From Cryomorphaceae bacterium (GTDB lineage Bacteria > Bacteroidota > Bacteroidia > Flavobacteriales_D > SKUL01): 37,362 nt of DNA. Of this stretch, positions 7,375 through 15,269 are shown piece after piece. Positions within the stretch are counted from its first letter, which is position 1, and every line of letters starts with the position of its first letter. The translations under genes were made by a program, and so were the position numbers. The notes beneath the pieces are model-generated. The model ran no database searches and was not told the DNA's origin. It saw only the letters and a program-made list of their open reading frames with translations. The stretch spans positions 1 to 37,362 of the forward strand of contig REDV01000063.1 in NCBI GenBank assembly GCA_007695365.1, given 5' to 3'.

Positions 7375-8790
7375 ATGAAGGACCTTTCTACATTCGTATC
7401 CAACAGGATTTTAACAGCCCTGCTGTTGGGCTTGTGCATAGTTCTTACAGGCGAAGCGGCTGGCCAATACGCTGTGTATTACGCCAACTATCAAGACAGG
7501 GAGCGAGACCGCGAGGTGAAGGCCGATGTTTTTTACCCGGCAACGGGTCTCGGAGCCAATGCGCCTCTTCGAGACGGCCCCTACCCTGTGGTGATTGTAG
7601 CGCATGCTATGGGCGTGCCGGTGTACTTTTACTCTTACCTGGTACGGAAATTTTGCAACGAAGGCTTTGTGGTGGTGCTGCCCAAAACCGAAATGAGTCT
7701 CAGCGCCGATTTCAGGGCCTTTGCCAAAGACATCGCCTTTCTGCCTGATGCGCTGCTGGCCGACAGCAAAAACAGTGAATCTCCCATTTACGGCGGAATT
7801 GAGGATTCTTTCGGGTTGATTGGCCACAGCATGGGCGGGAGCTGTTCTATTTTGGCGGCCGCGTGGAGCAATCGCTTCAAGGCTTTGGTAGCCCTCGCCC
7901 CGCCCGAGTGGGAGCCATCGCCGGCGGCAGCAGCGACGCAGCTTCAAATCCCCACACTCATTATTACAGGGGGAAGCGACGGTGTAACCTCCTTACAGGA
8001 GCATGTAATGCCCATTTACCAGTCTGTTGGCAGCGACTGTAAAAAACTGATGGTCATTCACGGAGGCACGCATTGTGGTTTTTCGAGTCATTTCTGGTTG
8101 TGCGAAATGGGCGAAACCATCCTTGCTTCGGTCAAAGAACCCATCCCCAGAAAGGAACAGCATGACGTGGTGAAAACATACGCCATGTACTGGATGCGTG
8201 CACACCTGCTCTCCGATTGTGAAGCCATGCCCGCCATGCACAACAAAGCCCTCAACGACAACCGAATTGTGTACACCAATGAATGCCAATCGCGCACATC
8301 TCCCTGCCTTATCGAAGAAGGTGACTACCTCATGGTAGAGCCATTTGCGAGTTTAAGAGCCGTGCGGTGGACCATCAACAATGAGCCTGTTTACAGGGAA
8401 ATGCTCCCGAAAATCAGCACAAATTACGGCAGCGGGGTGTACCAGGCCATTGTTACCCTTGCAAACGGCTGCGAACTGGCCACAGAAGAATGGTGGTTGC
8501 ACCGAAACAGCACTACTGCCGAAATGGGCGAGCCCCGGTTCAGGCTTTTTAAAGGTGCAGACGCGAAATGGCACGCCGAGCTTTTTGGCGCTGCTTTTCC
8601 TTCTGAGTTGATTTTCTTCGATACTTCCGGTAAACAGTTGCTCCGGCAGGAATTAAGCGGCCACCTTACCGACGTGTCACTACCGGATGGATACTCCGGG
8701 CTGATGCACTACGCAGTTTCACACCGCTTCAAAACACTGGTGCGAGGTAAGCTGTTGGTGACGCCGGACGCAGTGGTTCAGCAACCTTGA
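7375..8790 (+). CDS. Secreted alpha/beta hydrolase with a possible T9SS-like C-terminus
   Basis: The 471-aa protein has a signal peptide (about residues 1-30) and an alpha/beta-hydrolase domain of the chlorophyllase/PET-hydrolase-like type. The nucleophile elbow is GHSMGG (Ser152). Candidate Asp202 is in GGSDG and His233 in HGGTHCGF, in the right order. After the catalytic domain come a short beta-rich region and about 75 C-terminal residues that resemble a diverged type A T9SS sorting domain (FFDTSGKQLL, then a small sheet, ending VRGKLLVTP); this part is an inference. The substrate is unknown, perhaps an ester or polyester. An in-frame TTG at 7363 is possible, but ATG 7375 gives the cleaner signal peptide. 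The gene ends 17 nt from the convergent response-regulator gene. Confidence 0.75.
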   Translation: MKDLSTFVSNRILTALLLGLCIVLTGEAAGQYAVYYANYQDRERDREVKADVFYPATGLGANAPLRDGPYPVVIVAHAMGVPVYFYSYLVRKFCNEGFVVVLPKTEMSLSADFRAFAKDIAFLPDALLADSKNSESPIYGGIEDSFGLIGHSMGGSCSILAAAWSNRFKALVALAPPEWEPSPAAAATQLQIPTLIITGGSDGVTSLQEHVMPIYQSVGSDCKKLMVIHGGTHCGFSSHFWLCEMGETILASVKEPIPRKEQHDVVKTYAMYWMRAHLLSDCEAMPAMHNKALNDNRIVYTNECQSRTSPCLIEEGDYLMVEPFASLRAVRWTINNEPVYREMLPKISTNYGSGVYQAIVTLANGCELATEEWWLHRNSTTAEMGEPRFRLFKGADAKWHAELFGAAFPSELIFFDTSGKQLLRQELSGHLTDVSLPDGYSGLMHYAVSHRFKTLVRGKLLVTPDAVVQQP

Positions 8791-8807
8791 TTGAAACCCG
8801 TGGGTAA

Positions 8808-9980
8808 CTAGGCCACTGCCGGATTGGCGTAGGTTTTCACGTCGCTGGCAGACACTTCCTTACCGCCCAGTATCAGCAGGCGCTCAATGATGTTGCGCAG
8901 TTCGCGAATGTTTCCGGTCCAATTCACTTCCTGCAGCGCTTCGATGGCTTCGGGTGTAAAAGTCTTCTTCAGCAACCCTTGCTCTTCAACCAACTGATCC
9001 ACAAAATACTCGGTGAGTACCGGTATATCGTCCTTGCGCTCGTTGAGTGACGGAACGTGTATGAGAATCACACTCAAACGATGAAAGAGATCTTCGCGAA
9101 ACTTGCCATCGCTGATTTCCTTTCGGAGGTCTTTGTTGGTGGCGGCCAGTACGCGCACATTCACGGTAATGTCTTTGTCTCCCCCTACCCGATTGATTCT
9201 GTTTTCCTGCAAAGCGCGCAATACCTTGGCCTGGGCCGACAAGCTCATGTCGCCAATCTCATCCAGAAACAACGTGCCTCCATCGGCCTGTTCAAATTTT
9301 CCTTTGCGCTGTTTGATGGCAGAGGTAAAGGCGCCCTTTTCGTGACCAAAAAGCTCACTTTCTATAAGTTCAGACGGAATGGCTGCACAGTTTACTTCCA
9401 CAAAAGGTGCTTCGACGCGCGCACTTTGCTGGTGAATCTGACGGGCTACCAGTTCCTTTCCTGATCCGTTGCCGCCGGTAATCAGCACCCGCGCATCGGA
9501 GGGGGCCACCTTGGCAATCATTTCGCGAATGTCTGCTATGGCCTGCGACTCGCCAATAATGTCGAAGCCCTTGCTCTTGTTGATTTTTTTCTTGAGTACC
9601 TTGGTTTCCTCAACCAGCGTGGTGCGGTCAAATGCATTCCGCACCGATACCAGTATGCGATTGAGGTCAAATGGCTTTTCGATAAAATCGTAGGCCCCTT
9701 TTTTGAGGGCTTCTACGGCAGTCTCAATGTTGCCGTGGCCCGAAATCATGATAACCGGAATGTCATCCTCGCGCTCCAGAATTTTTTCCAACACCTCCAG
9801 CCCGTCCATTTTGGGCATCTTGATGTCGCATAGCACGAGGTCGTATTTCTTCTTGTTGAGTTGTTCCAGTCCGGCTTTGCCGTCCTCGGCCTCATCTACG
9901 TTGAATTTTTCATACTCAAGCATCTCGCGCAGCGCACTGCGAATGCTTCTTTCGTCGTCAATGATCAGTACTTCGGGCAT
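8808..9980 (-). CDS. Sigma-54-dependent response regulator lacking the DNA-binding domain
   Basis: The 390-aa protein joins a receiver domain (residues 1-120, phospho-acceptor D52 in LCDIKMPKMDG) to a sigma-54 AAA+ domain. The AAA+ part has Walker A GGNGSGKE (169-176), a GAFTGA-type loop reading GAFTSA (216-221) and Walker B LFLDE (near 237-241). The protein stops about 30 residues after the AAA+ C-terminal motif NIRELRNIIERL, with no Fis-type helix-turn-helix. It may activate RpoN holoenzyme from solution or use a partner for DNA binding; similar short forms are known in Bacteroidota. No cognate histidine kinase is in the window. It follows the ppx gene by 9 nt. Confidence 0.9.
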   Translation of the reverse strand: MPEVLIIDDERSIRSALREMLEYEKFNVDEAEDGKAGLEQLNKKKYDLVLCDIKMPKMDGLEVLEKILEREDDIPVIMISGHGNIETAVEALKKGAYDFIEKPFDLNRILVSVRNAFDRTTLVEETKVLKKKINKSKGFDIIGESQAIADIREMIAKVAPSDARVLITGGNGSGKELVARQIHQQSARVEAPFVEVNCAAIPSELIESELFGHEKGAFTSAIKQRKGKFEQADGGTLFLDEIGDMSLSAQAKVLRALQENRINRVGGDKDITVNVRVLAATNKDLRKEISDGKFREDLFHRLSVILIHVPSLNERKDDIPVLTEYFVDQLVEEQGLLKKTFTPEAIEALQEVNWTGNIRELRNIIERLLILGGKEVSASDVKTYANPAVA

Positions 9981-9989
9981 AACGTGTTT

Positions 9990-10925
9990 TTACAGGTTTC
10001 CTTCGAGTAAATCAAACAGTATTCCTTCTTTCAGCGAATAGGCCGACTGGCGCATACGCGAAACATCGCAACGCGCCATCACAAGGTCTATCATCACCAC
10101 GGCCATCACAATCAGATCCACCCTGATGCGATGAAGCCCTCTCATTTCCAGTCTTTTTTCCTTACTGGATGTGAGAATCATTTCCTTCACATGGTTGTAA
10201 TCCGACAATTCAAAGTCATAGAACTTTCGGTCGTCATCCGGCTCGTGCTTATGGAGGTTGATGCAAATCATGTCGGCCAGTGAATCAAACGATCCTGAGG
10301 AGCCAACCAGCGTTTTTACACCGTGCACTCGGCAGGCTTCAAAAAGATCAGCCATTTCGTCGGACAGCCTCGTTGTGAGCTTTTCAATCTCATCCCCGGT
10401 GATGGGGTCGGAGGGCTTCAGCCATTGAAGCAGACGCGATACGCCAAGACGGTAGCTCTTTTTCCAGAAAATCTCGTCCTGATTGGCAATGATAAACTCG
10501 TTGCTACCACCACCTATATCCATAATAAGGCATTTCTCCTGCCCCAGGTCGAGTGAGAGTTTCACGCCTTTGTAAATCATCTGGGCTTCGCGGTCGCCAT
10601 CAATTACCTCAATGTGCAAATCGAAGAGCTCGGCCACTTTGTCCACAAATTCTTTTCCGTTGGAGGCAGTGCGAAGTGCCGAAGTTCCGAAAGCGTAGGC
10701 TTGCTCACAACCCTCGCTTTTAAGCCGGATAATCTGATTTTTAAGCGCCAGCAACCCCCGTTCAAAAGCCTCTTCGGTAATGATGTTGTCGTTGATTCCT
10801 CCTTCGCCCAATCGCACCGGTACTTTAGATTGAAAGACGCGCTTGTAATAGCCTTTGTTGCGGTCTACATCGGCAATGAGCATGTTGAAGGTATTGGTTC
10901 CGAGGTCTAAAAGCGCTACTCTCAC
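9990..10925 (-). CDS. ppx: Ppx/GppA-family phosphatase (exopolyphosphatase)
   Basis: This 311-aa cytosolic ASKHA-fold enzyme hydrolyses polyphosphate or pppGpp. Motifs include the N-terminal DLGTNTFNMLIAD, the central FGTSALRTASNG and the phosphate-binding DIGGGSNEF. The length fits the short form without the C-terminal HD extension of E. coli Ppx. The start is GTG at 10925; the preceding 43 nt contain no TAnnTTTG box, so it is probably expressed from the ABC-transporter operon upstream. A link to ppGpp or polyphosphate signalling with the adjacent response regulator is possible but not shown. Confidence 0.88.
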   Translation of the reverse strand: MRVALLDLGTNTFNMLIADVDRNKGYYKRVFQSKVPVRLGEGGINDNIITEEAFERGLLALKNQIIRLKSEGCEQAYAFGTSALRTASNGKEFVDKVAELFDLHIEVIDGDREAQMIYKGVKLSLDLGQEKCLIMDIGGGSNEFIIANQDEIFWKKSYRLGVSRLLQWLKPSDPITGDEIEKLTTRLSDEMADLFEACRVHGVKTLVGSSGSFDSLADMICINLHKHEPDDDRKFYDFELSDYNHVKEMILTSSKEKRLEMRGLHRIRVDLIVMAVVMIDLVMARCDVSRMRQSAYSLKEGILFDLLEGNL

Positions 10926-10968
10926 GTCAGATTTTAGTTTTTGCGTTTGTTTTTGAATATGTTAAGCA

Positions 10969-12297
10969 TCAATGCTGAAAGCGAATCCATTTCCAAAGTT
11001 CGCGATAATTTACCTTTTTGCCATACATAAGAATTCCGGTTCGGTAAATTTTACCGGCTACCCAGGTGGCCAGCAGAAATCCTCCTACGAGCAGAAGCAT
11101 ACTCAAAACGGCCTCCATAACAGGCACGCCCATGGCTACGCGCACCATCATCACCACCGGCGAGGTTAGCGGAACCAACGAGAAAATAGTGGTTGCTGTT
11201 CCTTCGGGGTTGGCCAGCGACATCTCCGCCACGATAAATCCAAAAACCAGAGGAATGGTAATGGGCAGCATAAACTGCTGGGTATCGGCTTCGCTGTCAA
11301 CGGCTGCACCCACAGCGGCAAAGAGCGCAGCGTAAAGGAGGTATCCCGCGAGGAAGAAAAAGAGGAAGGAGCCGAGCATTACAAACCAGTTGATTTCATA
11401 AAAGAACAACTCGAAGTATTTGTTCATGGCTTCCTGCCCGGTGGCTTTGCCCACTTCGGAGGCCACGTCCTGCGTCATTTGCATTTGGGCCATGGCTGCC
11501 TGCTCGCCCATATCGGGGAGGAAAACCGCTTGCGCAACAGTAGTAAGCACGCCGGTAAGTACGATCCAAAGCATAAACTGCGTGAGGCCCACCAGCGCAA
11601 TTCCGATGATTTTGCCCATCATCAGTTCAAAGGGTTTTACCGACGAAATGATGACCTCAACGATGCGGTTGGTTTTCTCTTCGATGACACCACGCATCAC
11701 CTGCACCCCGTACAAAAAGATGAAGAAGTAAATTACCACAGCGAAGGCAAAGCCCACAATCGCTTTTTCCTGTTTGCGGCTGGCGCGGGTCATGTTGGTA
11801 ACGTCTACGTCAATCAAATCGAGGCTGGTAGAAATGCTTTTGTAGGTGTCGTAGCTGAGGCCGTGCTCGCGAACTTTTTCCTGCTCAATAATGCGCTCTA
11901 CCTGCTTACTTATGTTGCTTTTAACCCGCAAACTGGGCTGCTTTTTAGAGACCAGCTCTGCCACAGGATTGGTAACCACCTCCTCGTTCAGTATGAGCAT
12001 CAACGTAAAAGGGCTTTCCTTAAAATCCTCGTCCGACATGATTTGCGACGCATACTCAAACCTGATGGTTGGCGACTCTTTGAACCGCCCTTCAAATACC
12101 CGCATGTTGTTATCGAGCACCGGCGTTTCGTCCACCACCAACACCATGTGCTGGGTGTCGTCTGAAAGCCCGAGGTATATGGCGCCAATCATGAGCCCGG
12201 CGATGAGCAACGGACCGAGCAGGGTCATCAGCAGAAATGACTTTTTCTTTACGCGGGTACTGTACTCGCGGCTGATAATGAGTCCGATTTTATTCAT
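10969..12297 (-). CDS. ABC-2 type transporter permease (NatB/YhaP-like)
   Basis: The 442-aa membrane protein has one N-terminal helix after a short basic segment, a large extracytoplasmic domain (about residues 50-175), and a cluster of five to six helices in the C-terminal half. This is the layout of NatB-like exporters. It overlaps the upstream ATPase gene by 8 nt (ATGAATAA), so the two form one exporter. Homologues export sodium ions or act in envelope stress resistance; the substrate here is unknown. Confidence 0.85.
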   Translation of the reverse strand: MNKIGLIISREYSTRVKKKSFLLMTLLGPLLIAGLMIGAIYLGLSDDTQHMVLVVDETPVLDNNMRVFEGRFKESPTIRFEYASQIMSDEDFKESPFTLMLILNEEVVTNPVAELVSKKQPSLRVKSNISKQVERIIEQEKVREHGLSYDTYKSISTSLDLIDVDVTNMTRASRKQEKAIVGFAFAVVIYFFIFLYGVQVMRGVIEEKTNRIVEVIISSVKPFELMMGKIIGIALVGLTQFMLWIVLTGVLTTVAQAVFLPDMGEQAAMAQMQMTQDVASEVGKATGQEAMNKYFELFFYEINWFVMLGSFLFFFLAGYLLYAALFAAVGAAVDSEADTQQFMLPITIPLVFGFIVAEMSLANPEGTATTIFSLVPLTSPVVMMVRVAMGVPVMEAVLSMLLLVGGFLLATWVAGKIYRTGILMYGKKVNYRELWKWIRFQH

Positions 12298-13213
12298 GCT
12301 CTTCAGCGTTTTCGTTCACAACCTTGATAAAAATGTCGTTCATGGAGGGAATCAGCTCGCGTACCTCTATCACCTCGGTATGCTGAATGGCCACACCGAG
12401 CAAGTCGTTGAGCGTTCTGTTGTTGAGCAAGCGAATTTTGCAGCGCACCGCGTCTCCGTCGGGTTGGTTCTCCACCATCTCGAAATCGGTCCACAAGGCA
12501 TTGGCAAAACCAATCATGTTTCCACGCAGCAGCACTTCAAACATGTTTTCCTTATAGCGGTTGCGCACTTCTCCAACGGGGCCGCTTAATACCTTGCGCG
12601 ACTTGTTGATAAGGGCAATGTGGTCGCAAATCTCCTCTACTGAGCCCATGTTGTGGGTGGAGAGTATGATGGTGGTTCCTTTCTCTTTCAGCTCCAGAAT
12701 TTCGGCCTTGATCAGGTTTGCGTTAATAGGATCGAATCCGCTGAAAGGCTCATCGAGAATAAGCAACCGGGGCTCGTGCATCACCGTTGTGATAAACTGA
12801 ACCTTCTGAGCCATACCCTTGCTGAGTTCCTCTACTTTTTTGTGCCACCAATCACCAATGTTGAACTTATCGAACCAGTATTTCAACCTGTGCAAGGCCT
12901 CATTTTTGGTCATGCCTTTTAGCCGGGCCAGATAGAGTGCTTGCTCGCCCACTTTCATCTTTTTGTAAAGACCGCGCTCTTCGGGCAGGTAGCCTATGTT
13001 GTGCACATGATGGGGTGCCAGGGGCTCTCCGTTCAGAAATACCTTGCCCTCGTCGGGCCCCGTGATCTGATTGATGATGCGGATAAGCGTGGTTTTACCC
13101 GCTCCGTTGGGTCCGAGTAAACCAAACACGCAACCCTGCGGCACCTCAAAGCTCACGTCGTTGAGCGCACGGTGGTTGGCATACTGTTTTACAATGTGTT
13201 CTACTTTCAGCAT
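12290..13213 (-). CDS. ABC transporter ATP-binding protein (NatA-like)
   Basis: This is the 307-aa ATPase of a type 2 exporter. It has Walker A GPNGAGKTT near residues 34-42, signature LSKGMAQKV, Walker B LLILDEPFSGFDP, and a C-terminal beta-rich extension of the kind found on NatA-type subunits. An ATG at 13222 adds three residues (MLT); 13213 is preferred because the transcript predicted from the -7 box at 13234-13241 would leave only about 5 nt before 13222. It is the first gene of a likely four-gene operon: ATPase, permease, ppx, response regulator. Confidence 0.88.
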   Translation of the reverse strand: MLKVEHIVKQYANHRALNDVSFEVPQGCVFGLLGPNGAGKTTLIRIINQITGPDEGKVFLNGEPLAPHHVHNIGYLPEERGLYKKMKVGEQALYLARLKGMTKNEALHRLKYWFDKFNIGDWWHKKVEELSKGMAQKVQFITTVMHEPRLLILDEPFSGFDPINANLIKAEILELKEKGTTIILSTHNMGSVEEICDHIALINKSRKVLSGPVGEVRNRYKENMFEVLLRGNMIGFANALWTDFEMVENQPDGDAVRCKIRLLNNRTLNDLLGVAIQHTEVIEVRELIPSMNDIFIKVVNENAEEHE

Positions 13214-13233
13214 GGTAAGCATTCATTGGCGCT

Positions 13234-13241
13234 CAAAGGTA
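13234..13241 (-). promoter_or_regulatory. Bacteroidota -7 box for the ABC-ppx operon
   Basis: The minus strand reads TACCTTTG, a perfect TAnnTTTG match, 20 nt before the preferred ATG. A TTG lies 12 nt upstream of it, closer than the usual 17-23 nt, so the -33 element is uncertain. The box is back to back with the plus-strand promoter at 13327. Confidence 0.6.
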
Positions 13242-13326
13242 GATTGATTTTTACAAGTGACGTTGGGATTGTTACCAAAGGTGAGCATGGTTGATGAATG
13301 AGTGCAAAACCGCCCGATGAATTCGT

Positions 13327-13334
13327 TAACTTTG
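13327..13334 (+). promoter_or_regulatory. Bacteroidota -7 box for the AGMO-like gene
   Basis: TAACTTTG is a perfect TAnnTTTG match ending 5 nt before ATG 13340. Transcription would begin at or next to this ATG. This argues against the in-frame ATG at 13298, which lies upstream of the box. Confidence 0.6.
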
Positions 13335-13339
13335 TAGTT

Positions 13340-14569
13340 ATGGACGTAAATCCGGTTATATTATCCATCCCGGTTTTTCTTGTGTTGATTGGCGCCGAAG
13401 TGGTGTACGACCGCATAAAAAACCGCCATTTGTATCGTCTGAACGATGCTGTGACCAACATTTCCTGCGGGATTGTTGAACAGGTTACAGGGCTTTTTGC
13501 CAAGGTATTTACAGTGGCTGCTTACCACGTAATCTTCGTCAATTTTGCGCTGTTTGAAATCCCCAACACCTTGTACTACTGGCTGCTGGCATTTTTGGGG
13601 GTGGACTTTTTCTACTACTGGGCGCACCGCATGAGTCATCAGGTAAATTTTATGTGGCTCGGACACGTGGTACATCACCAAAGTGAAGATTACAACCTTT
13701 CGGTAGCACTGAGGCAAAGCACGTTTCAAAAAATCTTCACCTTTTACTTCTACTTCCCGATGGCACTGCTGGGTTTTCCTACCGAGTGGTTTTTGCTGCT
13801 GGGAGCCTACAACCTGCTGTACCAGTTCTGGATTCATACTGAAGTAATCGGCAATCTCGGCCCCTTTGAATACATCTTCAACACGCCTTCGCACCACAGG
13901 GTGCACCACGGCCGCGACCCAAAGTACATCGACAAAAACCACGGGGGCACGCTGATTATCTGGGATCGTATGTTCGGAACCTTTGCCAAAGAAGAAGAAA
14001 CCCCCACATACGGCATCACCAAGCCCACCGAGAGTTTCAATGCAGTATATGCCAACATTAAGCCCTTTAGGGAGTTGTGGGATGAAATGAAGCAACTTCC
14101 CGGCTGGCGAAACAAGGTAATGCTGGCCCTGAAACCGCCCGGATGGTGGCCTGATTCGATGGGAGGTTTCCGCAAGCCGCCGCCCGTGGTAAAAGCCACC
14201 TACAAAAAGTACGACGTGCAGCTTTCGCATCAGGAAAGCTATTACCTCTTTGCCCAATACCTTTTCATTTTGGGCGGAACGGCGTGGTTTCTTTTCGGGG
14301 TGGCCCATTTTTCGTGGCCGGTGATTACGGTGCTTGCGCTGGCGGTTATCTACTCGGTGATGTCGTTGGGCTTGATGTTCGAAAAGCGCTCCTACGCCAC
14401 CCGCGTTGAAGGCATTCGGCTCGTGATAACTGCAGCAGTGATGCTGTGGGCTTTGATGCCTCTCGCGGGTACTATGGCAGCTATCGGATTGGCCCTCGCC
14501 TACTTGCTGGCCTCAGCGGCCGGACTGTGGTACATCAGTGCTAAACCACCCTTGGCGCATGCAGCGTGA
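13340..14569 (+). CDS. Alkylglycerol monooxygenase-like membrane hydroxylase (sterol desaturase superfamily)
   Basis: The 409-aa membrane protein carries the histidine clusters of the fatty acid hydroxylase superfamily: HRMSH (96-100), HVVHH (109-113), H166, HHRVHH (185-190) and H201, which hold a di-iron centre. Beyond these, segments such as SEDYNLSVALRQS, LLYQFWIHTEVIGNLGP and NTPSHHRVHHGR closely match what I recall of animal AGMO (TMEM195), which cleaves the ether bond of alkylglycerols using tetrahydrobiopterin. The C-terminal part, about four helices with LMFEKRSYATRVEG, also resembles the AGMO C-terminus, so this is a full-length homologue and not a generic desaturase. An ATG at 13298 would add 14 residues but precedes the promoter box. 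The next gene is a lysoplasmalogenase homologue. Substrate and cofactor are inferred. Confidence 0.82.
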   Translation: MDVNPVILSIPVFLVLIGAEVVYDRIKNRHLYRLNDAVTNISCGIVEQVTGLFAKVFTVAAYHVIFVNFALFEIPNTLYYWLLAFLGVDFFYYWAHRMSHQVNFMWLGHVVHHQSEDYNLSVALRQSTFQKIFTFYFYFPMALLGFPTEWFLLLGAYNLLYQFWIHTEVIGNLGPFEYIFNTPSHHRVHHGRDPKYIDKNHGGTLIIWDRMFGTFAKEEETPTYGITKPTESFNAVYANIKPFRELWDEMKQLPGWRNKVMLALKPPGWWPDSMGGFRKPPPVVKATYKKYDVQLSHQESYYLFAQYLFILGGTAWFLFGVAHFSWPVITVLALAVIYSVMSLGLMFEKRSYATRVEGIRLVITAAVMLWALMPLAGTMAAIGLALAYLLASAAGLWYISAKPPLAHAA

Positions 14570-15269
14570 CCATGTGTTTATTGCTCTTTTTGGCGTGCTT
14601 GTGCTCAATGAGCGCCTGGCCTCAGGTTACCTCGACACCTGGCCGGAGTGGTACCTGATGAGCAAACCCGCTCTGCTGCTGAGTATTATTTTATACTTCA
14701 CGGCCGCCACCCGACGGGTAAAACACCCCATGCGGTACTTGTTACTCGCTGGTTTTGTAGCCTCTTGGCTGGGTGATATCTCGCTGATGTTTCAAAAGGA
14801 AGACGAGGTGTATTTCCTGATGGGACTGATTAGCTTTTTCCTGGCGCATGTGTTTTACATCCTGTCTTTCAGGTACTGGTTTCACGACAACCACCACATC
14901 CCCATGATTAAGAAGCAACCCTGGATGATGTTTTTGCTCGTGGCCTACGCGCTTGGTTTGTTTCGTCTGCTGGAGCCTGGTTTGGGAAGCATGAAGATTG
15001 CGGTGATTGCCTACATGGTCATCATCCTGCTGATGGTGGTGATGGCACTCAACCGCTTTGCCAAGGTGAGCCGAAAGGGGTTCGCCCTGGTTTTTGCCGG
15101 GGCCCTGCTCTTTTTGGTAAGCGACAGCTTTCTGGCGTACAACAAGTTTACAGAACCCGTACCGATGGCCGGGGCATGGATTATGTTGACCTACTCCGCC
15201 GCGCAACTGCTGATTATGCTGGGAGGTTTGCACGAGTTGAGGGTGCATGCGCGGTGGCGAGCAGCTTAG
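14559..15269 (+). CDS. YhhN/TMEM86-family lysoplasmalogenase
   Basis: This 236-aa integral membrane protein has about eight helices. It carries the conserved acidic motifs of the YhhN/TMEM86 family, WLGDISLMF (D73) and SDSFLAYNKF near residues 187-196. Family members hydrolyse the vinyl-ether bond of lysoplasmalogens. ATG 14559 overlaps the end of the AGMO-like gene by 11 nt, which implies coupled expression. The stop overlaps the stop of the convergent solute-binding gene by 4 nt, so no separate terminator fits between them. An upstream in-frame start at 14538 is unlikely. Confidence 0.82.
   Translation: MQRDHVFIALFGVLVLNERLASGYLDTWPEWYLMSKPALLLSIILYFTAATRRVKHPMRYLLLAGFVASWLGDISLMFQKEDEVYFLMGLISFFLAHVFYILSFRYWFHDNHHIPMIKKQPWMMFLLVAYALGLFRLLEPGLGSMKIAVIAYMVIILLMVVMALNRFAKVSRKGFALVFAGALLFLVSDSFLAYNKFTEPVPMAGAWIMLTYSAAQLLIMLGGLHELRVHARWRAA

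Noticed and set aside
11479-12589. Two long plus-strand open frames (228 and 232 codons) opposite the ABC genes
   Set aside because: They lack motifs and promoters; the minus-strand genes have Walker motifs, membrane helices and an 8-nt overlap.
13361-14308. 315-codon minus-strand open frame opposite the AGMO-like gene
   Set aside because: It is rich in His, Lys and Val as expected for the reverse of the real gene, has no motif, and the plus strand has nine conserved histidines.
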